A DNA stretch of 32,683 nucleotides from an uncultured Lachnospiraceae bacterium (GTDB lineage Bacteria > Bacillota > Clostridia > Lachnospirales > Lachnospiraceae): contig CAJUBP010000034.1 in the NCBI GenBank assembly GCA_910584585.1, positions 1-32,683 on the forward strand. Reading direction: 5' to 3'. The translations under genes were made by a program, and so were the position numbers. Every line of letters begins with the position of its first letter. The first letter of the stretch is position 1. Below, one piece after another: positions 1-7,316 of the stretch. Under the pieces are notes generated by a model. The model saw only the letters and a list, made by a program, of their open reading frames with translations. It was not told the DNA's origin and made no database searches.

Positions 1-1651
1 CCTGATCTTCTACCGCAATGTCTGTAAAATGCACGGTGGGCTTATCCTCATACTGGACGGTTAAATCGCTTGTGGACGCCGCTTCGTCATAGGCAAGCGT
101 CAACGTCGCTGTCTTCGTCACGTCGCCGACTGTTCTTGTGATTGTCATCACGTCGCCGCTGACTGTGCCGCTGATCTCTTTCTTATAGCTGCCCGGGAAC
201 GCCAGCATCGCCATCAGGTTCACAAAGGATTCCTCATCCCAGTTATCCTTTAAGGTGGCGTTGCTCCATTTATAACCGGTCAGGTTGGCCATGGTGTCCG
301 CAATATTGGCTTTTGTGACAATTGCGGGATTGCCGTTTCTTGTCACTTCATACTCTTCCGCGCCGCCTTTCAGTTCATATTGATAGAACTCGCCCTCTGA
401 CACATCCGCGCTTTCGCGAAGGATAATGGTCACAGCGGTTGTGGCTGTCTTCTTGTTGGCGGTTTCCGCCGTTACATTCACCGTTACGGAGTCTGTCTTC
501 GCCGTCAGCAGTCCTGCCGCCTGTGGCTTTATGGTTCCGTCCGCTCCCACAGTCAGATAAGATGGATTGGAAGACGTATAGGTTACCGCTTTCGACATCG
601 TTGTGTTGGCGGGCGCCACCGCAGCTGTCACTTTTCCTGTCTCATTTGCGTAAATTGTCATGGAGGCGGGCATGGTCACGCCTGTGATTGGAACTTCCTG
701 AGGTTTGGGATCCGGGGTTGGATCGGGCTTGGGATCCGGGGTCGGATTCGGAGTGGGATTGGGCGCCGGAGCGGGTGCCGGGGCTTTCACGGTCACCGCG
801 CAGTTGGCTTTCTTGTTTCCATCCAATGTGGTCACTGTAATGGCCGCCGTTCCCGTGCCTTTGGCTGTCACGTTTCCTTTGCTGTCCACTTCCGCAACCT
901 TTGTGTTGCTGCTCTTATAGGACACCAGTTTCACCGTCGCGTTTTTGGGAGAGACTGTCGCGGTCACTTTGAACTTTTCTCCCACGTTCATTTCCTTGCT
1001 GGCGGGAGAAACTGCAACGCTCTTCACCACTTTATTCTTCGCCGGCACTTTTACCGTGATGGTTGCCTTGGCTTTTCCTTCCGCTGCCTTGATGGTGATT
1101 TTGGCTGTCCCGGCTTTTTTTGCCTTGATCTTGCCTTTCTTGTCCACCGTCGCTACGCTTTTCTTATTGCTCTTAAAGGTAAGCTTCTTGTTTCCTACGC
1201 CGGAGGGCTCTAACTTCGTCTTTAAAGTCAGGGTTTTCCCAATCCGGACAGCCACGGTGTTGCTGACGGAATTGCTCACTGTGATTTTCTTGATTACGTC
1301 TTTTACGGTAATCTTGCAGGTGGCTTTCGCCTTGCTGTTGCTCTTTGAAGTAACCGTAATGGTTGCGGTTCCTTTTTTCTTAGCCACAATCTGGCCTTTG
1401 GAGCTTACGGTCGCCACCTTCTTGTTGCTGGTCTTGAATTTCACGCTTTTGGACGCGTTTTTCGGCGTTACGCTTTTCACCTTCAGTGTGTATTTTTCTC
1501 CCACACTCATGGTTTTCTTTTTGGCGGACAGCGTAATCTTGGTAGGTTTCGCCGCTGCCTGGGCTGTTTGCGGCACTGCCAGCACGGTAGTAACTACCAG
1601 CATCAGCGTCAGCGCCAGGGTAAACACTTTGGTTATTGGATGTTTTCTCAT
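1..1651 (-). CDS. Secreted Ig-like (Big_2) repeat surface protein, C-terminus beyond window
   Basis: An uninterrupted reading frame of 550 codons runs from ATG at 1651 leftward off the window. The start is fixed by AAGGAGG about 8 bp upstream. Residues 1-33 form a signal peptide (basic MRKH start, hydrophobic core, AQA-A cleavage region). Three tandem Big_2-like domains follow (about 36-290), each with the pattern TLSAKKKTMSVGEKYTL, then 'SNKKVATVSSKG', then 'TATITV'. Next comes a Pro-rich spacer of PNP/PDPKPDP units (about 292-318), a further Ig-like domain, and a C-terminal segment that is not recognised. Such proteins are exported and act as wall-associated or adhesive modules; the ligand cannot be read from sequence. 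The gene is divergent from the tyrosine recombinase at 2193, across a repeat array that could control its promoter. No LPXTG or other anchor is visible because the end is missing. Confidence 0.85.
   Translation of the reverse strand, partial: MRKHPITKVFTLALTLMLVVTTVLAVPQTAQAAAKPTKITLSAKKKTMSVGEKYTLKVKSVTPKNASKSVKFKTSNKKVATVSSKGQIVAKKKGTATITVTSKSNSKAKATCKITVKDVIKKITVSNSVSNTVAVRIGKTLTLKTKLEPSGVGNKKLTFKSNKKSVATVDKKGKIKAKKAGTAKITIKAAEGKAKATITVKVPAKNKVVKSVAVSPASKEMNVGEKFKVTATVSPKNATVKLVSYKSSNTKVAEVDSKGNVTAKGTGTAAITVTTLDGNKKANCAVTVKAPAPAPAPNPTPNPTPDPKPDPTPDPKPQEVPITGVTMPASMTIYANETGKVTAAVAPANTTMSKAVTYTSSNPSYLTVGADGTIKPQAAGLLTAKTDSVTVNVTAETANKKTATTAVTIILRESADVSEGEFYQYELKGGAEEYEVTRNGNPAIVTKANIADTMANLTGYKWSNATLKDNWDEESFVNLMAMLAFPGSYKKEISGTVSGDVMTITRTVGDVTKTATLTLAYDEAASTSDLTVQYEDKPTVHFTDIAVEDQ
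707..784 (-). repeat. Pro-rich linker-coding repeat
   Basis: Degenerate 12-bp units containing GATCCGGGGT and GGATCGGGCT encode alternating Pro-Asp-Pro and Pro-Asn-Pro residues within the surface protein. This is a typical flexible wall-spanning spacer and a likely place for length variation by slippage. Confidence 0.7.
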
Positions 1652-1720
1652 AACCTTCCTCCTTGTCTTTCTTTATTATGAGCTATGTGCTTATAATTCA
1701 TATTATGGGAACCTGGCGCG

Positions 1721-2119
1721 GAGGCGAGCTTTTTCGCTTTGGAGACGGACGGAACTGCCGGATTGCCCTTTCACACACAAACTGGGCAGCGTTCCGGCGA
1801 ACTAACTGCTAACTCCGGCTAAGGAAGTCAGGAAAACCTTCCTTCCTAAGCCTATGTAAGCAGTGGATTTCACCTCCACTAAGGACGCCCATGAATCGTT
1901 TGCTTAGTGAAAGGGCAATCCGGCAGTTCCTGTGTTTCGAAATAGAAAGGGTTCGCGCCAGGCCGGCCTGGCTGGGGGGAAGGCAATCCGCAGTTCCTGT
2001 GTTTCGAAGTATAAAAGGTTCGCGCCAGGCCGGCCTGGCTGGGGAAAGGCAATCTGGCAATTCCTATGTTTCGAAGTATAAGGGGTCTGCGCCAGACCGG
2101 CTCCTGCTGGGGGAAAGGG
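1721..2119. repeat. Recombination-site-like repeat array (one inverted, three direct units)
   Basis: Three direct units start at 1914, 1982 and 2048 (68, 66 and about 70 bp). Each has GGCAATC(C/T)GGCAGTTCC or a close variant, then TGTTTCGAA, then a palindromic GC core near its right end. The core GCCAGGCCGGCCTGGC is perfect in units 1 and 2 and degenerate in unit 3. A fourth unit lies in inverse orientation on the left. Positions 1751-1774 are an exact 24-base reverse complement of 1907-1930, and reading on along the minus strand the inverted unit again reaches GCGCCAGG about 30 bases later. The inverted pair encloses 132 bp (1775-1906). The array fills the 541-bp gap between the surface-protein gene and the recombinase. 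I found no convincing gene in it; the short ORFs on both strands are read through the repeats. Confidence 0.85.
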
Positions 2120-2128
2120 GAACCAGTA

Positions 2129-2134
2129 TATAAT
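2129..2134 (+). promoter_or_regulatory. Likely -10 box of recombinase gene
   Basis: TATAAT lies 59 bp upstream of the recombinase ATG, just right of the third repeat unit. The -35 region is inside the unit and matches poorly. The in-frame ATG at 2133 overlaps this box and so is not the likely start. Confidence 0.45.
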
Positions 2135-2192
2135 GGTAAGGGACTGCGTCTGTTATGGATCGGCAGTTATGAAAAACAAGGAGGCAAGAAAC

Positions 2193-2996
2193 ATGAAACA
2201 ATCTTTTCAGGAGTATTTGGAAAAAGAAAATCTCTCATCCCATACCATTTCTTCTTATCAGTGGACCGTATCTTATTTTCTGCAGAATTATGAGAGTCTA
2301 TCCATGGAAAATCTGCTGGCCTATAAGGGCTATCTGATGGAGTATTTCAAGCCAAAAACGGTAAATCTGCGCATTCAGGCCATCAACAAATATCTGAATT
2401 ATCTGGGCAGAGGGGATCTGCATTTGAGCAACGTGAAAATCCAGCAGAAAAGCTATCTGGAAAACGTCATCAGCAACGGGGACTACCTTTATTTAAAGGC
2501 CCAGTTAAAAAAGGAAAAGAACCATACCTGGTATTTTGTGGTCTGGTATCTGGCTGCCACCGGGGCCAGAATCAGTGAATTAATTAGCATTAAGGTGGAG
2601 CATGTGCTGCTGGGTTACCTGGACATTTACGGAAAAGGCGGCAAAATGCGCCGCCTGTATATCCCCAAAAGGCTGCGGGAAGAAACTATGGAATGGCTGG
2701 AAGAGGAAAAACGTGACAGCGGTTCCCTTTTTTTGAACCGAAATAAGGAATGCATCTCTGCAAGGGGGATTTCCCAGCAGTTAAAGCGGCTGGCGGAGCG
2801 TTATCAGCTGGATAAAAACGTGGTCTATCCCCATTCTTTCCGGCATCTGTACGCCAGAAATTTTCTGGAACATTATAATGATTTATCTCTTCTGGCGGAT
2901 TTGATGGGCCATGGAAGCATTGAAACTACAAGAATTTATTTGAGGAGAACTTCCCTGGAACAGCAGGAATTGATTGATACGATTGTAACATGGTAG
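2193..2996 (+). CDS. Tyrosine site-specific recombinase (XerC/integrase family)
   Basis: 267 residues starting at ATG 2193. AAGGAGG at 2178-2184 gives 8-bp spacing; an upstream in-frame ATG at 2133 has no site and overlaps the -10. The N-terminal SAM-like core-binding domain (about 1-85) is followed by the catalytic domain. All the expected residues are visible: R126 in ATGARISE, K151 in GKGGKMRR, H214 and R217 in HSFRH, H240 in LMGHGS, and nucleophile Y249 in TTRIYLRR. The protein breaks and rejoins DNA via a 3'-phosphotyrosine. Its size fits the short inversion/resolution recombinases rather than large phage integrases. No phage or conjugation genes are nearby, and the repeat array directly upstream is the obvious candidate substrate. 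A role in promoter inversion for the divergent surface gene is inference. It could instead be the last gene of a decayed mobile element. Confidence 0.9.
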   Translation: MKQSFQEYLEKENLSSHTISSYQWTVSYFLQNYESLSMENLLAYKGYLMEYFKPKTVNLRIQAINKYLNYLGRGDLHLSNVKIQQKSYLENVISNGDYLYLKAQLKKEKNHTWYFVVWYLAATGARISELISIKVEHVLLGYLDIYGKGGKMRRLYIPKRLREETMEWLEEEKRDSGSLFLNRNKECISARGISQQLKRLAERYQLDKNVVYPHSFRHLYARNFLEHYNDLSLLADLMGHGSIETTRIYLRRTSLEQQELIDTIVTW

Positions 2997-3018
2997 AAGC
3001 GGCAGGAGAATTTTCATC

Positions 3019-3046
3019 TTGACTTTTTGGGCACAATGTATATAAT
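3019..3046 (+). promoter_or_regulatory. Strong sigma-A-like promoter without an adjacent gene
   Basis: TTGACT (3019-3024), a 16-bp spacer and TATAAT (3041-3046) make one of the best promoter matches in the window. It points rightward, starts 23 bp after the recombinase stop, and lies more than 260 bp upstream of the Fic gene, which has its own promoter candidate. Between them is the hairpin at 3118-3161. Confidence 0.6.
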
Positions 3047-3052
3047 ATGAAC

Positions 3053-3171
3053 TATCACCACAAATTATTAGCTAATTTTCACAAAATATTCATGTCTTTT
3101 CATGTAATTTGCAAAAACAGACCTTACAGGGAAATTTTAACTGATTTCTCTGTGAGGTCTGTCTTTACATT
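3053..3171 (+). ncRNA. Candidate small RNA between recombinase and Fic genes
   Basis: A transcript from the promoter at 3019-3046 would run about 115 nt to the hairpin ending at 3161. It would contain an ATTAGCTAAT palindrome and two CATGT direct repeats, and it has no plausible ORF with a ribosome binding site. The U-tract after the hairpin on this strand (TCTTTACATT) is weak, so the transcript could also read into the Fic gene as a long leader. No known RNA family is recognised. Confidence 0.3.
3118..3161. terminator. Long stem-loop, probable bidirectional terminator
   Basis: Arms 3118-3135 and 3144-3161 pair over 18 bp with two G-U positions and an 8-base loop. The minus strand is followed by TTTTTGC, a good terminator tail; the plus strand is followed by TCTTTAC, a weak one. 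It would end recombinase transcripts rightward and any leftward transcripts. Confidence 0.55.
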
Positions 3172-3228
3172 GAACCGTTTTCTATATTTCCGATACCGGC
3201 AAAATATAGAATAAAAAAGTTATAATAA

Positions 3229-3260
3229 TTGAATTAATTGCCGATAATATGATATATTAT
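3229..3260 (+). promoter_or_regulatory. Fic gene promoter with overlapping inverted repeat
   Basis: TTGAAT (3229-3234), an 18-bp spacer and TATATT (3253-3258). A perfect 7-bp inverted repeat ATAATAT/ATATTAT with a 3-bp centre (3244-3260) overlaps the -10 and has the form of an operator. The N-terminal HTH of the Fic protein is one candidate to bind it (inference). Confidence 0.45.
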
Positions 3261-3308
3261 ACCACAAATCAGCGCAGTTATAAATTGCAGATGAACGGAG
3301 GAAATCAG

Positions 3309-4199
3309 ATGCGATATCTTTCAGTTGCCAAAATAGCAAAAAAATGGAATGTATCGGAACGCAGCGTGAGAAATTACTGCGCGAACGGCCGCATAGACGG
3401 AGCGTTCCTCTCCGGCAAAACGTGGAATATTCCTGAATACGCAAACAAGCCTGAGCGCAGCAACAAGCAGAAGGAGCGGCCGAAAACACTGTTGGATATT
3501 TTGAGGGAAGAAAAATCAGGCAAACGCTCCGGCGGTATTTACCATAAAACTCAGATTGACTTGACATACAACTCAAACCACATTGAGGGCAGCCGTCTGA
3601 CGCATGATCAGACCAGATATATTTTTGAAACCAATACCATCGGCGTGGAAAAAGAAGCGCTGAATGTAGATGATATCATTGAAACGGCAAACCACTTCCG
3701 GTGTATTGATCTGATCATTGAGCATGCAAAATCAGTTTTGACTGAGAAGTCCATAAAGGAACTTCACTTGATATTGAAGAATGGAACCAGCGATTCAAGA
3801 AAAGACTGGTTTGCTGTGGGGAATTATAAAAAAATGCCGAACGAGGTTGGCGGAACAGGCACCATCCTCCCGGAAGAAGTTCCAAACAAAATGAAAACGC
3901 TGTTGACAGAATATAATAGTAAGAAAGAAAAAGCCTTTGAGGATATTCTGGATTTTCATGTCAAGTTTGAAAAAATTCATCCGTTTCAGGATGGCAACGG
4001 CCGTGTCGGCAGACTGATTATGTTCAAAGAGTGCCTGAACTATAATATTGTTCCGTTTATTATTGAGGATGATTTGAAAATGCTTTATTACCGCGGATTG
4101 AAGGAATGGGGCCATGAAAAAGGTTATCTGACGGATACTTGCCTGACTGCCCAGGACAGGTATAAAACATATCTGGACTATTTCCGAATTCCATATTAA
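3309..4199 (+). CDS. HTH-Fic protein (class II autoinhibited AMP-transferase fold)
   Basis: 296 residues from ATG 3309, preceded by GGAGG at 8-bp spacing. An in-frame ATG at 3249 lies in the promoter and is rejected. Residues 1-45 form a MerR/excisionase-like HTH (LSVAKIAKKWNVSERSVRNY). The Fic domain carries the complete catalytic loop HPFQDGNGRVGR at 224-235; His224 would act as base in transferring AMP (or another nucleotide part) to a target hydroxyl. An inhibitory helix motif, (S/T)xxxE(G/N), is visible as SNHIEG at 89-94, N-terminal to the core, which makes this a class II enzyme restrained by its own Glu93. No separate antitoxin gene is adjacent. The region reads more AT-rich than the genes at 5-16 kb, which suggests acquisition. 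Target unknown. Confidence 0.88.
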   Translation: MRYLSVAKIAKKWNVSERSVRNYCANGRIDGAFLSGKTWNIPEYANKPERSNKQKERPKTLLDILREEKSGKRSGGIYHKTQIDLTYNSNHIEGSRLTHDQTRYIFETNTIGVEKEALNVDDIIETANHFRCIDLIIEHAKSVLTEKSIKELHLILKNGTSDSRKDWFAVGNYKKMPNEVGGTGTILPEEVPNKMKTLLTEYNSKKEKAFEDILDFHVKFEKIHPFQDGNGRVGRLIMFKECLNYNIVPFIIEDDLKMLYYRGLKEWGHEKGYLTDTCLTAQDRYKTYLDYFRIPY

Positions 4200-4470
4200 A
4201 ACTGAAAAATTGAATCACTTTCTCATCAAAGTGACTGGGATTCCACCAGTAGCCTTTTCCATCCCAATTTACGGACCTCGGGTGGTAACTCCATACGACC
4301 CGTCCGGGTTTTGCCCCAACGCCTGTTCCATAGGGCTTGTGCCTGGGGTATACAGTTTTGGCCCTTTTCACTGTTACGCCAACGGTCAGTTTCCTGGAAA
4401 CTTTCCTGCTGTCCGTCAGCGTGCATGTGACGACTGCCCGCCGTTTTACATCTTTTTCCTTCCATGGATA
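4195..4470 (-). pseudogene. Truncated DUF362 protein remnant
   Basis: Reading leftward, an open stretch of about 90 codons follows an in-frame TAG at 4471-4473 and has no convincing start (GTG at 4371 has no binding site). Its core, GVGAKPGRVVWSYHP then NWDGKGYWW, matches the N-terminal signature of DUF362 Fe-S-associated proteins (PGRVVW, WDG, WW). Those are several hundred residues long and carry Cys clusters further on. Here the similarity ends at about 4200, where the 3' end of the oppositely oriented Fic gene begins. The fragment follows the flavodoxin stop by about 12 bp on the same strand, so an exported flavodoxin-DUF362 pair was probably intact once. The family assignment is from motif memory. 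Confidence 0.5.
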
Positions 4471-4482
4471 CTATGACGGCAA

Positions 4483-5106
4483 TTAATACTTCAATTTCTT
4501 AATCCACCGATCCACTGTTTTCTGGGATGGGATTTCATAAAAATTGCGTCCTTTCAGCCACTTCGTTTTGGAAGATATCTTCGCATTTGCTTTCAGATGC
4601 TTGGCGCTGCTTCCCATTCCGCTGCTGGCTGAAGTGCAAAAGGGAACCACCGTTTTACCTTTCAGGCTGACCTGTTCCACGAGGGTGTATAAGATATGAG
4701 GCGCTTCCCCGTTCCAGATGGGGTAACCCAGGTAGATGACATCCGCCTTCTTTATGGCTTTTTTGATTGCTTTTAGATTTGCAATTTCCGGCCGTACCTT
4801 GCTTTTTGCAGGGCTTGGAGCGGAATCGCGTTCCTTTGACACCCGGCTGTCATCGTCTGTATAATCCAGATCTTCTTCCGTGTAGGGATCGGCAGCTTTG
4901 ATTTCAAGCAGTTTTCCCTTGGTGCTTTTCTGTATTTTCTTTGCCGCTCCTTTGGTGGTTCCTGTGGCGGAAAAATAGATAACCGCAATATGCTTTTTCG
5001 GCTTTGCCGCTTCCACTTCACCCATGCCTGAAACTGATACCGCCATTGCAAATGCAAGAAATGCTGACGCAATCCTCTGAATTGTTCTTTTTCCAGTTTT
5101 TTTCAT
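4483..5106 (-). CDS. Exported flavodoxin-like protein
   Basis: 207 residues from ATG 5106, with AAGGAGG about 8 bp upstream. The frame is open further up to 5229, but that part contains the promoter. Residues 1-35 are a signal peptide (KKTGKR basic start, hydrophobic IASAFLAFAMAVSVSG, cleavage near VEA-A). There is no lipobox Cys, so it is probably released or wall-held. The mature part is a flavodoxin fold: YFSATGTTKG (about 45-54) is the FMN phosphate loop, and YLGYPIWNGEAP is the second FMN-contacting loop. Most flavodoxins are cytosolic, so an exported one suggests extracytoplasmic electron transfer. The DUF362 remnant directly downstream supports a redox pair. Partners are unknown. Confidence 0.82.
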   Translation of the reverse strand: MKKTGKRTIQRIASAFLAFAMAVSVSGMGEVEAAKPKKHIAVIYFSATGTTKGAAKKIQKSTKGKLLEIKAADPYTEEDLDYTDDDSRVSKERDSAPSPAKSKVRPEIANLKAIKKAIKKADVIYLGYPIWNGEAPHILYTLVEQVSLKGKTVVPFCTSASSGMGSSAKHLKANAKISSKTKWLKGRNFYEIPSQKTVDRWIKKLKY

Positions 5107-5162
5107 AAATATTGACCTCCTTAAATATTTCAGCAAATTTTTTATACTTTGAACCTGCTTAT

Positions 5163-5191
5163 ATTTTAAAGGAACCGGAAAGAATACACAA
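5163..5191 (-). promoter_or_regulatory. Flavodoxin gene promoter
   Basis: On the minus strand TTGTGT (5186-5191), a 17-bp spacer and TAAAAT (5163-5168), about 55 bp upstream of the ATG at 5106. Confidence 0.5.
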
Positions 5192-5279
5192 ATACTTATT
5201 TTCAATGGCTGTCCATAGCTTTTAGGCATTTTTCATGAAACCGGCGCAATACCGGATGGCCTTTCCACAGACAAAACCC

Positions 5280-7067
5280 TTACTTCACATGGAACTTGCT
5301 GATCTCTTCCCGCAGAGTCTCCGCGCTCTGCCTGGTTCTGGTTACCTGCTCTAAGACTTCCGCGGACTCACCTGCAATGACAGAGGCCCGCTGGGCAATC
5401 TCCGTGGTCCCTTCCGCTCCTTCTTCCGCCGCTTTGGAAATATCGCTCATGGAATTCTTGATCCCCTCCATATTGCCGAACAGCTCCTGGGCAATATTGC
5501 TGAATTCACGCATCAGTACATCCACCGAAGCGCCGTCCTTGTCATACTGTTCTCCAATGGTAAGAAATCCTTCGTAATCCGTGGTAACGTCTTTCACCAC
5601 AAAATCCAGCAGCTTCCTTGCATTGGAAGACAGGTTTTCCACCGCCTCTGTTACCTCCTGGGTCACTTCCTGTATCTTGATTACGGTCTGTCTGGACTGT
5701 TCCGCAAGCTCGCCGATTTCTCCGGCAACTACCGCGAATCCCCGGCCGGCCTCCCCGGCCCTGGCCGCTTCAATAGAAGCGTTTAAAGACAGCAGGTTCG
5801 TTTGGGACACCACATTCATAATCACCCCGGACAGCTCATAAATCTGGTCGATGACCTTCGCGTTCTCCAGAGCGGATTCCAAATCCTGCTGAATTTCGTT
5901 CTTCAGATGAGCCGCCTTTTCCTGGGCATTGATAATTCTGATATTGGTCTCTTCCGCCCTGCCTTTGATCTCAGCGGCGCCCTGGGCCCCGTCCTGGGAA
6001 CGCTGCGCAATATGCTGCACTGCATTATGCATCTCTCCGGCGGCTTCATCCGCCATAGTTGTGGTAGCCGCCGTCTCCTGCATCCCTGCAGACAATTCCT
6101 GAGTAGCCGCAGACACGCCGGCAATATCGTCATTCAGCTTCGCCACGCACTCGTTGACAGAGCCTGCCGCAACGCTGATGGTCTCTGATTCCGTCTGCAC
6201 CTGGCTGATTAATTTTACCATAGCGGACTTCATATCTTCAATACACCGGGACAAATGTCCGAAGTCATCCTTCCGTCCCAGAAACTTGCCCATAAAATCA
6301 CTGGCATAATCTCCCTTGGCCATGCAGTTCATCTGCTTTGCCGCGGCATTTAAGGACTTGGTGATATCCGTCACAATCAAAAGCGCAATCACAATCAATA
6401 TCACGACGGACGCCGCAATAGACGCCATAGACAGCGTTCTGGTGGTCTGGAAAATTTTCTTTACAGGGGCATTGTTCTCCACTGCTAAGCTTTCCAATTC
6501 ATCCACGTAATTACCGGTGCCGATTACCCACTCCCACGGCTCAAAAGCCTTGCTGTAAGCCCGTTTGGGATAAGTTTCCGTGCTGCCCTCCTTGGTAAAA
6601 TAATACTCGGTAAAGCCTCCGTCTTCCTGACGGCCGTTTTTGATGATATCTTTAATCATCTGATATCCCTGGCTGTCCTCAAGCTCCATTCGGTTTGTCC
6701 CCTCTGTCTCCTGCCCCAAAAGAACAACGTTGTCGCCCTCATAGGTATCGATCCAGAAGTATCCGCTGTCGCCGTACCGAAGCTCTCTTACAAGATCCGC
6801 CGCCTGCTTTTGGGCCTCTTCTTCTGTATAGGTCCCTTCCTGGCACTCTGCATAGATCTCTTCCAAAAGTGTAATGACATTTCCCACCTGATCTTTAATC
6901 TGTTCATCGTAATCATCATAAAGCACCTGCTTCATGCTGGAAACCGACTGCTGATATGATTTTTCCATGCTGCTCATATTCATCACGCCCATTACACACA
7001 TGGACACGGCAGCAACAGTCGTCAGTAAAATCAGCCTCGTACGCACTTTAAGATTTGTAAACATCAC
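5280..7067 (-). CDS. Methyl-accepting chemotaxis protein with sCache sensor
   Basis: 595 residues, counted from GTG 7067; ATG 7064 directly after it is equally possible (AAAGG 8-11 bp upstream). TM1 is about 11-31. An extracytoplasmic single-Cache domain (about 35-195) contains RYGDSGYFWI and EPWEWVIGTGNYVDE, the sCache_2 hallmarks. TM2 is about 213-233, followed by HAMP and the signalling hairpin, whose tip has NLLSLNASIEAARAGEAGRG. The usual tip continuation EVRKLAE reads GEIGELAEQS here. There is no C-terminal NWETF pentapeptide for tethering CheR/CheB. Cache_2 receptors commonly sense small organic acids; the ligand cannot be deduced. No che or flagellar genes are adjacent, so this is an orphan receptor. 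Confidence 0.92.
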   Translation of the reverse strand: MMFTNLKVRTRLILLTTVAAVSMCVMGVMNMSSMEKSYQQSVSSMKQVLYDDYDEQIKDQVGNVITLLEEIYAECQEGTYTEEEAQKQAADLVRELRYGDSGYFWIDTYEGDNVVLLGQETEGTNRMELEDSQGYQMIKDIIKNGRQEDGGFTEYYFTKEGSTETYPKRAYSKAFEPWEWVIGTGNYVDELESLAVENNAPVKKIFQTTRTLSMASIAASVVILIVIALLIVTDITKSLNAAAKQMNCMAKGDYASDFMGKFLGRKDDFGHLSRCIEDMKSAMVKLISQVQTESETISVAAGSVNECVAKLNDDIAGVSAATQELSAGMQETAATTTMADEAAGEMHNAVQHIAQRSQDGAQGAAEIKGRAEETNIRIINAQEKAAHLKNEIQQDLESALENAKVIDQIYELSGVIMNVVSQTNLLSLNASIEAARAGEAGRGFAVVAGEIGELAEQSRQTVIKIQEVTQEVTEAVENLSSNARKLLDFVVKDVTTDYEGFLTIGEQYDKDGASVDVLMREFSNIAQELFGNMEGIKNSMSDISKAAEEGAEGTTEIAQRASVIAGESAEVLEQVTRTRQSAETLREEISKFHVK

Positions 7068-7217
7068 TTCATCATCCTTTCCTTGGTAAAACGGGAAGAA
7101 GAACCCTGCCTCTCCTCTTCTGTCACTCTCTTATAGCTTTATTTTAGCATAAACAAAAGAGTGAATATGTATTTTTTCCTAAACATGTATCGATTTATTT
7201 TACATTTGGGAGCAAAC

Positions 7218-7316
7218 GCAAAGACTTAAGAACAGCCCGGAAATAACTCTAAACCTTCAATCATTTCAATAGATTCACTCAAGAAGCAAAGACTTAAGAA
7301 CAGCCTGAAAATAACT
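7218..7316. repeat. 31-bp direct repeat pair downstream of yolD-like gene
   Basis: Positions 7218-7248 and 7286-7316 agree at 29 of 31 bases (offset 68 bp). The copy at 7286-7316 contains the left arm of the terminator stem at 7298-7350. The distal copy could pair with the same right arm, giving an alternative long-loop hairpin. Confidence 0.75.

Noticed and set aside
945..1805. 286-codon rightward ORF
   Set aside because: It is antisense to the Ig-like gene, made of hydrophobic complement codons of a Lys/Thr/Val-rich protein, with no ribosome site; the leftward frame has a signal peptide and clear domains.
1914..2119. CRISPR array or integron attC sites
   Set aside because: Units abut directly without unique spacers, no cas genes are near, and the units lack the R-box/L-box order of attC; the adjacent enzyme lacks an integron-integrase-like context.
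1809..2293. Short ORFs on both strands in the repeat array
   Set aside because: They repeat the same peptide because they are read through the DNA repeats, and they lack ribosome sites and domains.
3220..3576. Leftward 118-codon ORF over the Fic promoter and start
   Set aside because: Antisense to the conserved HTH-Fic coding sequence; no family resemblance.
7218..7316. attL/attR of an integrated element
   Set aside because: The copies are only 68 bp apart and one is part of a terminator stem; local duplication explains them.
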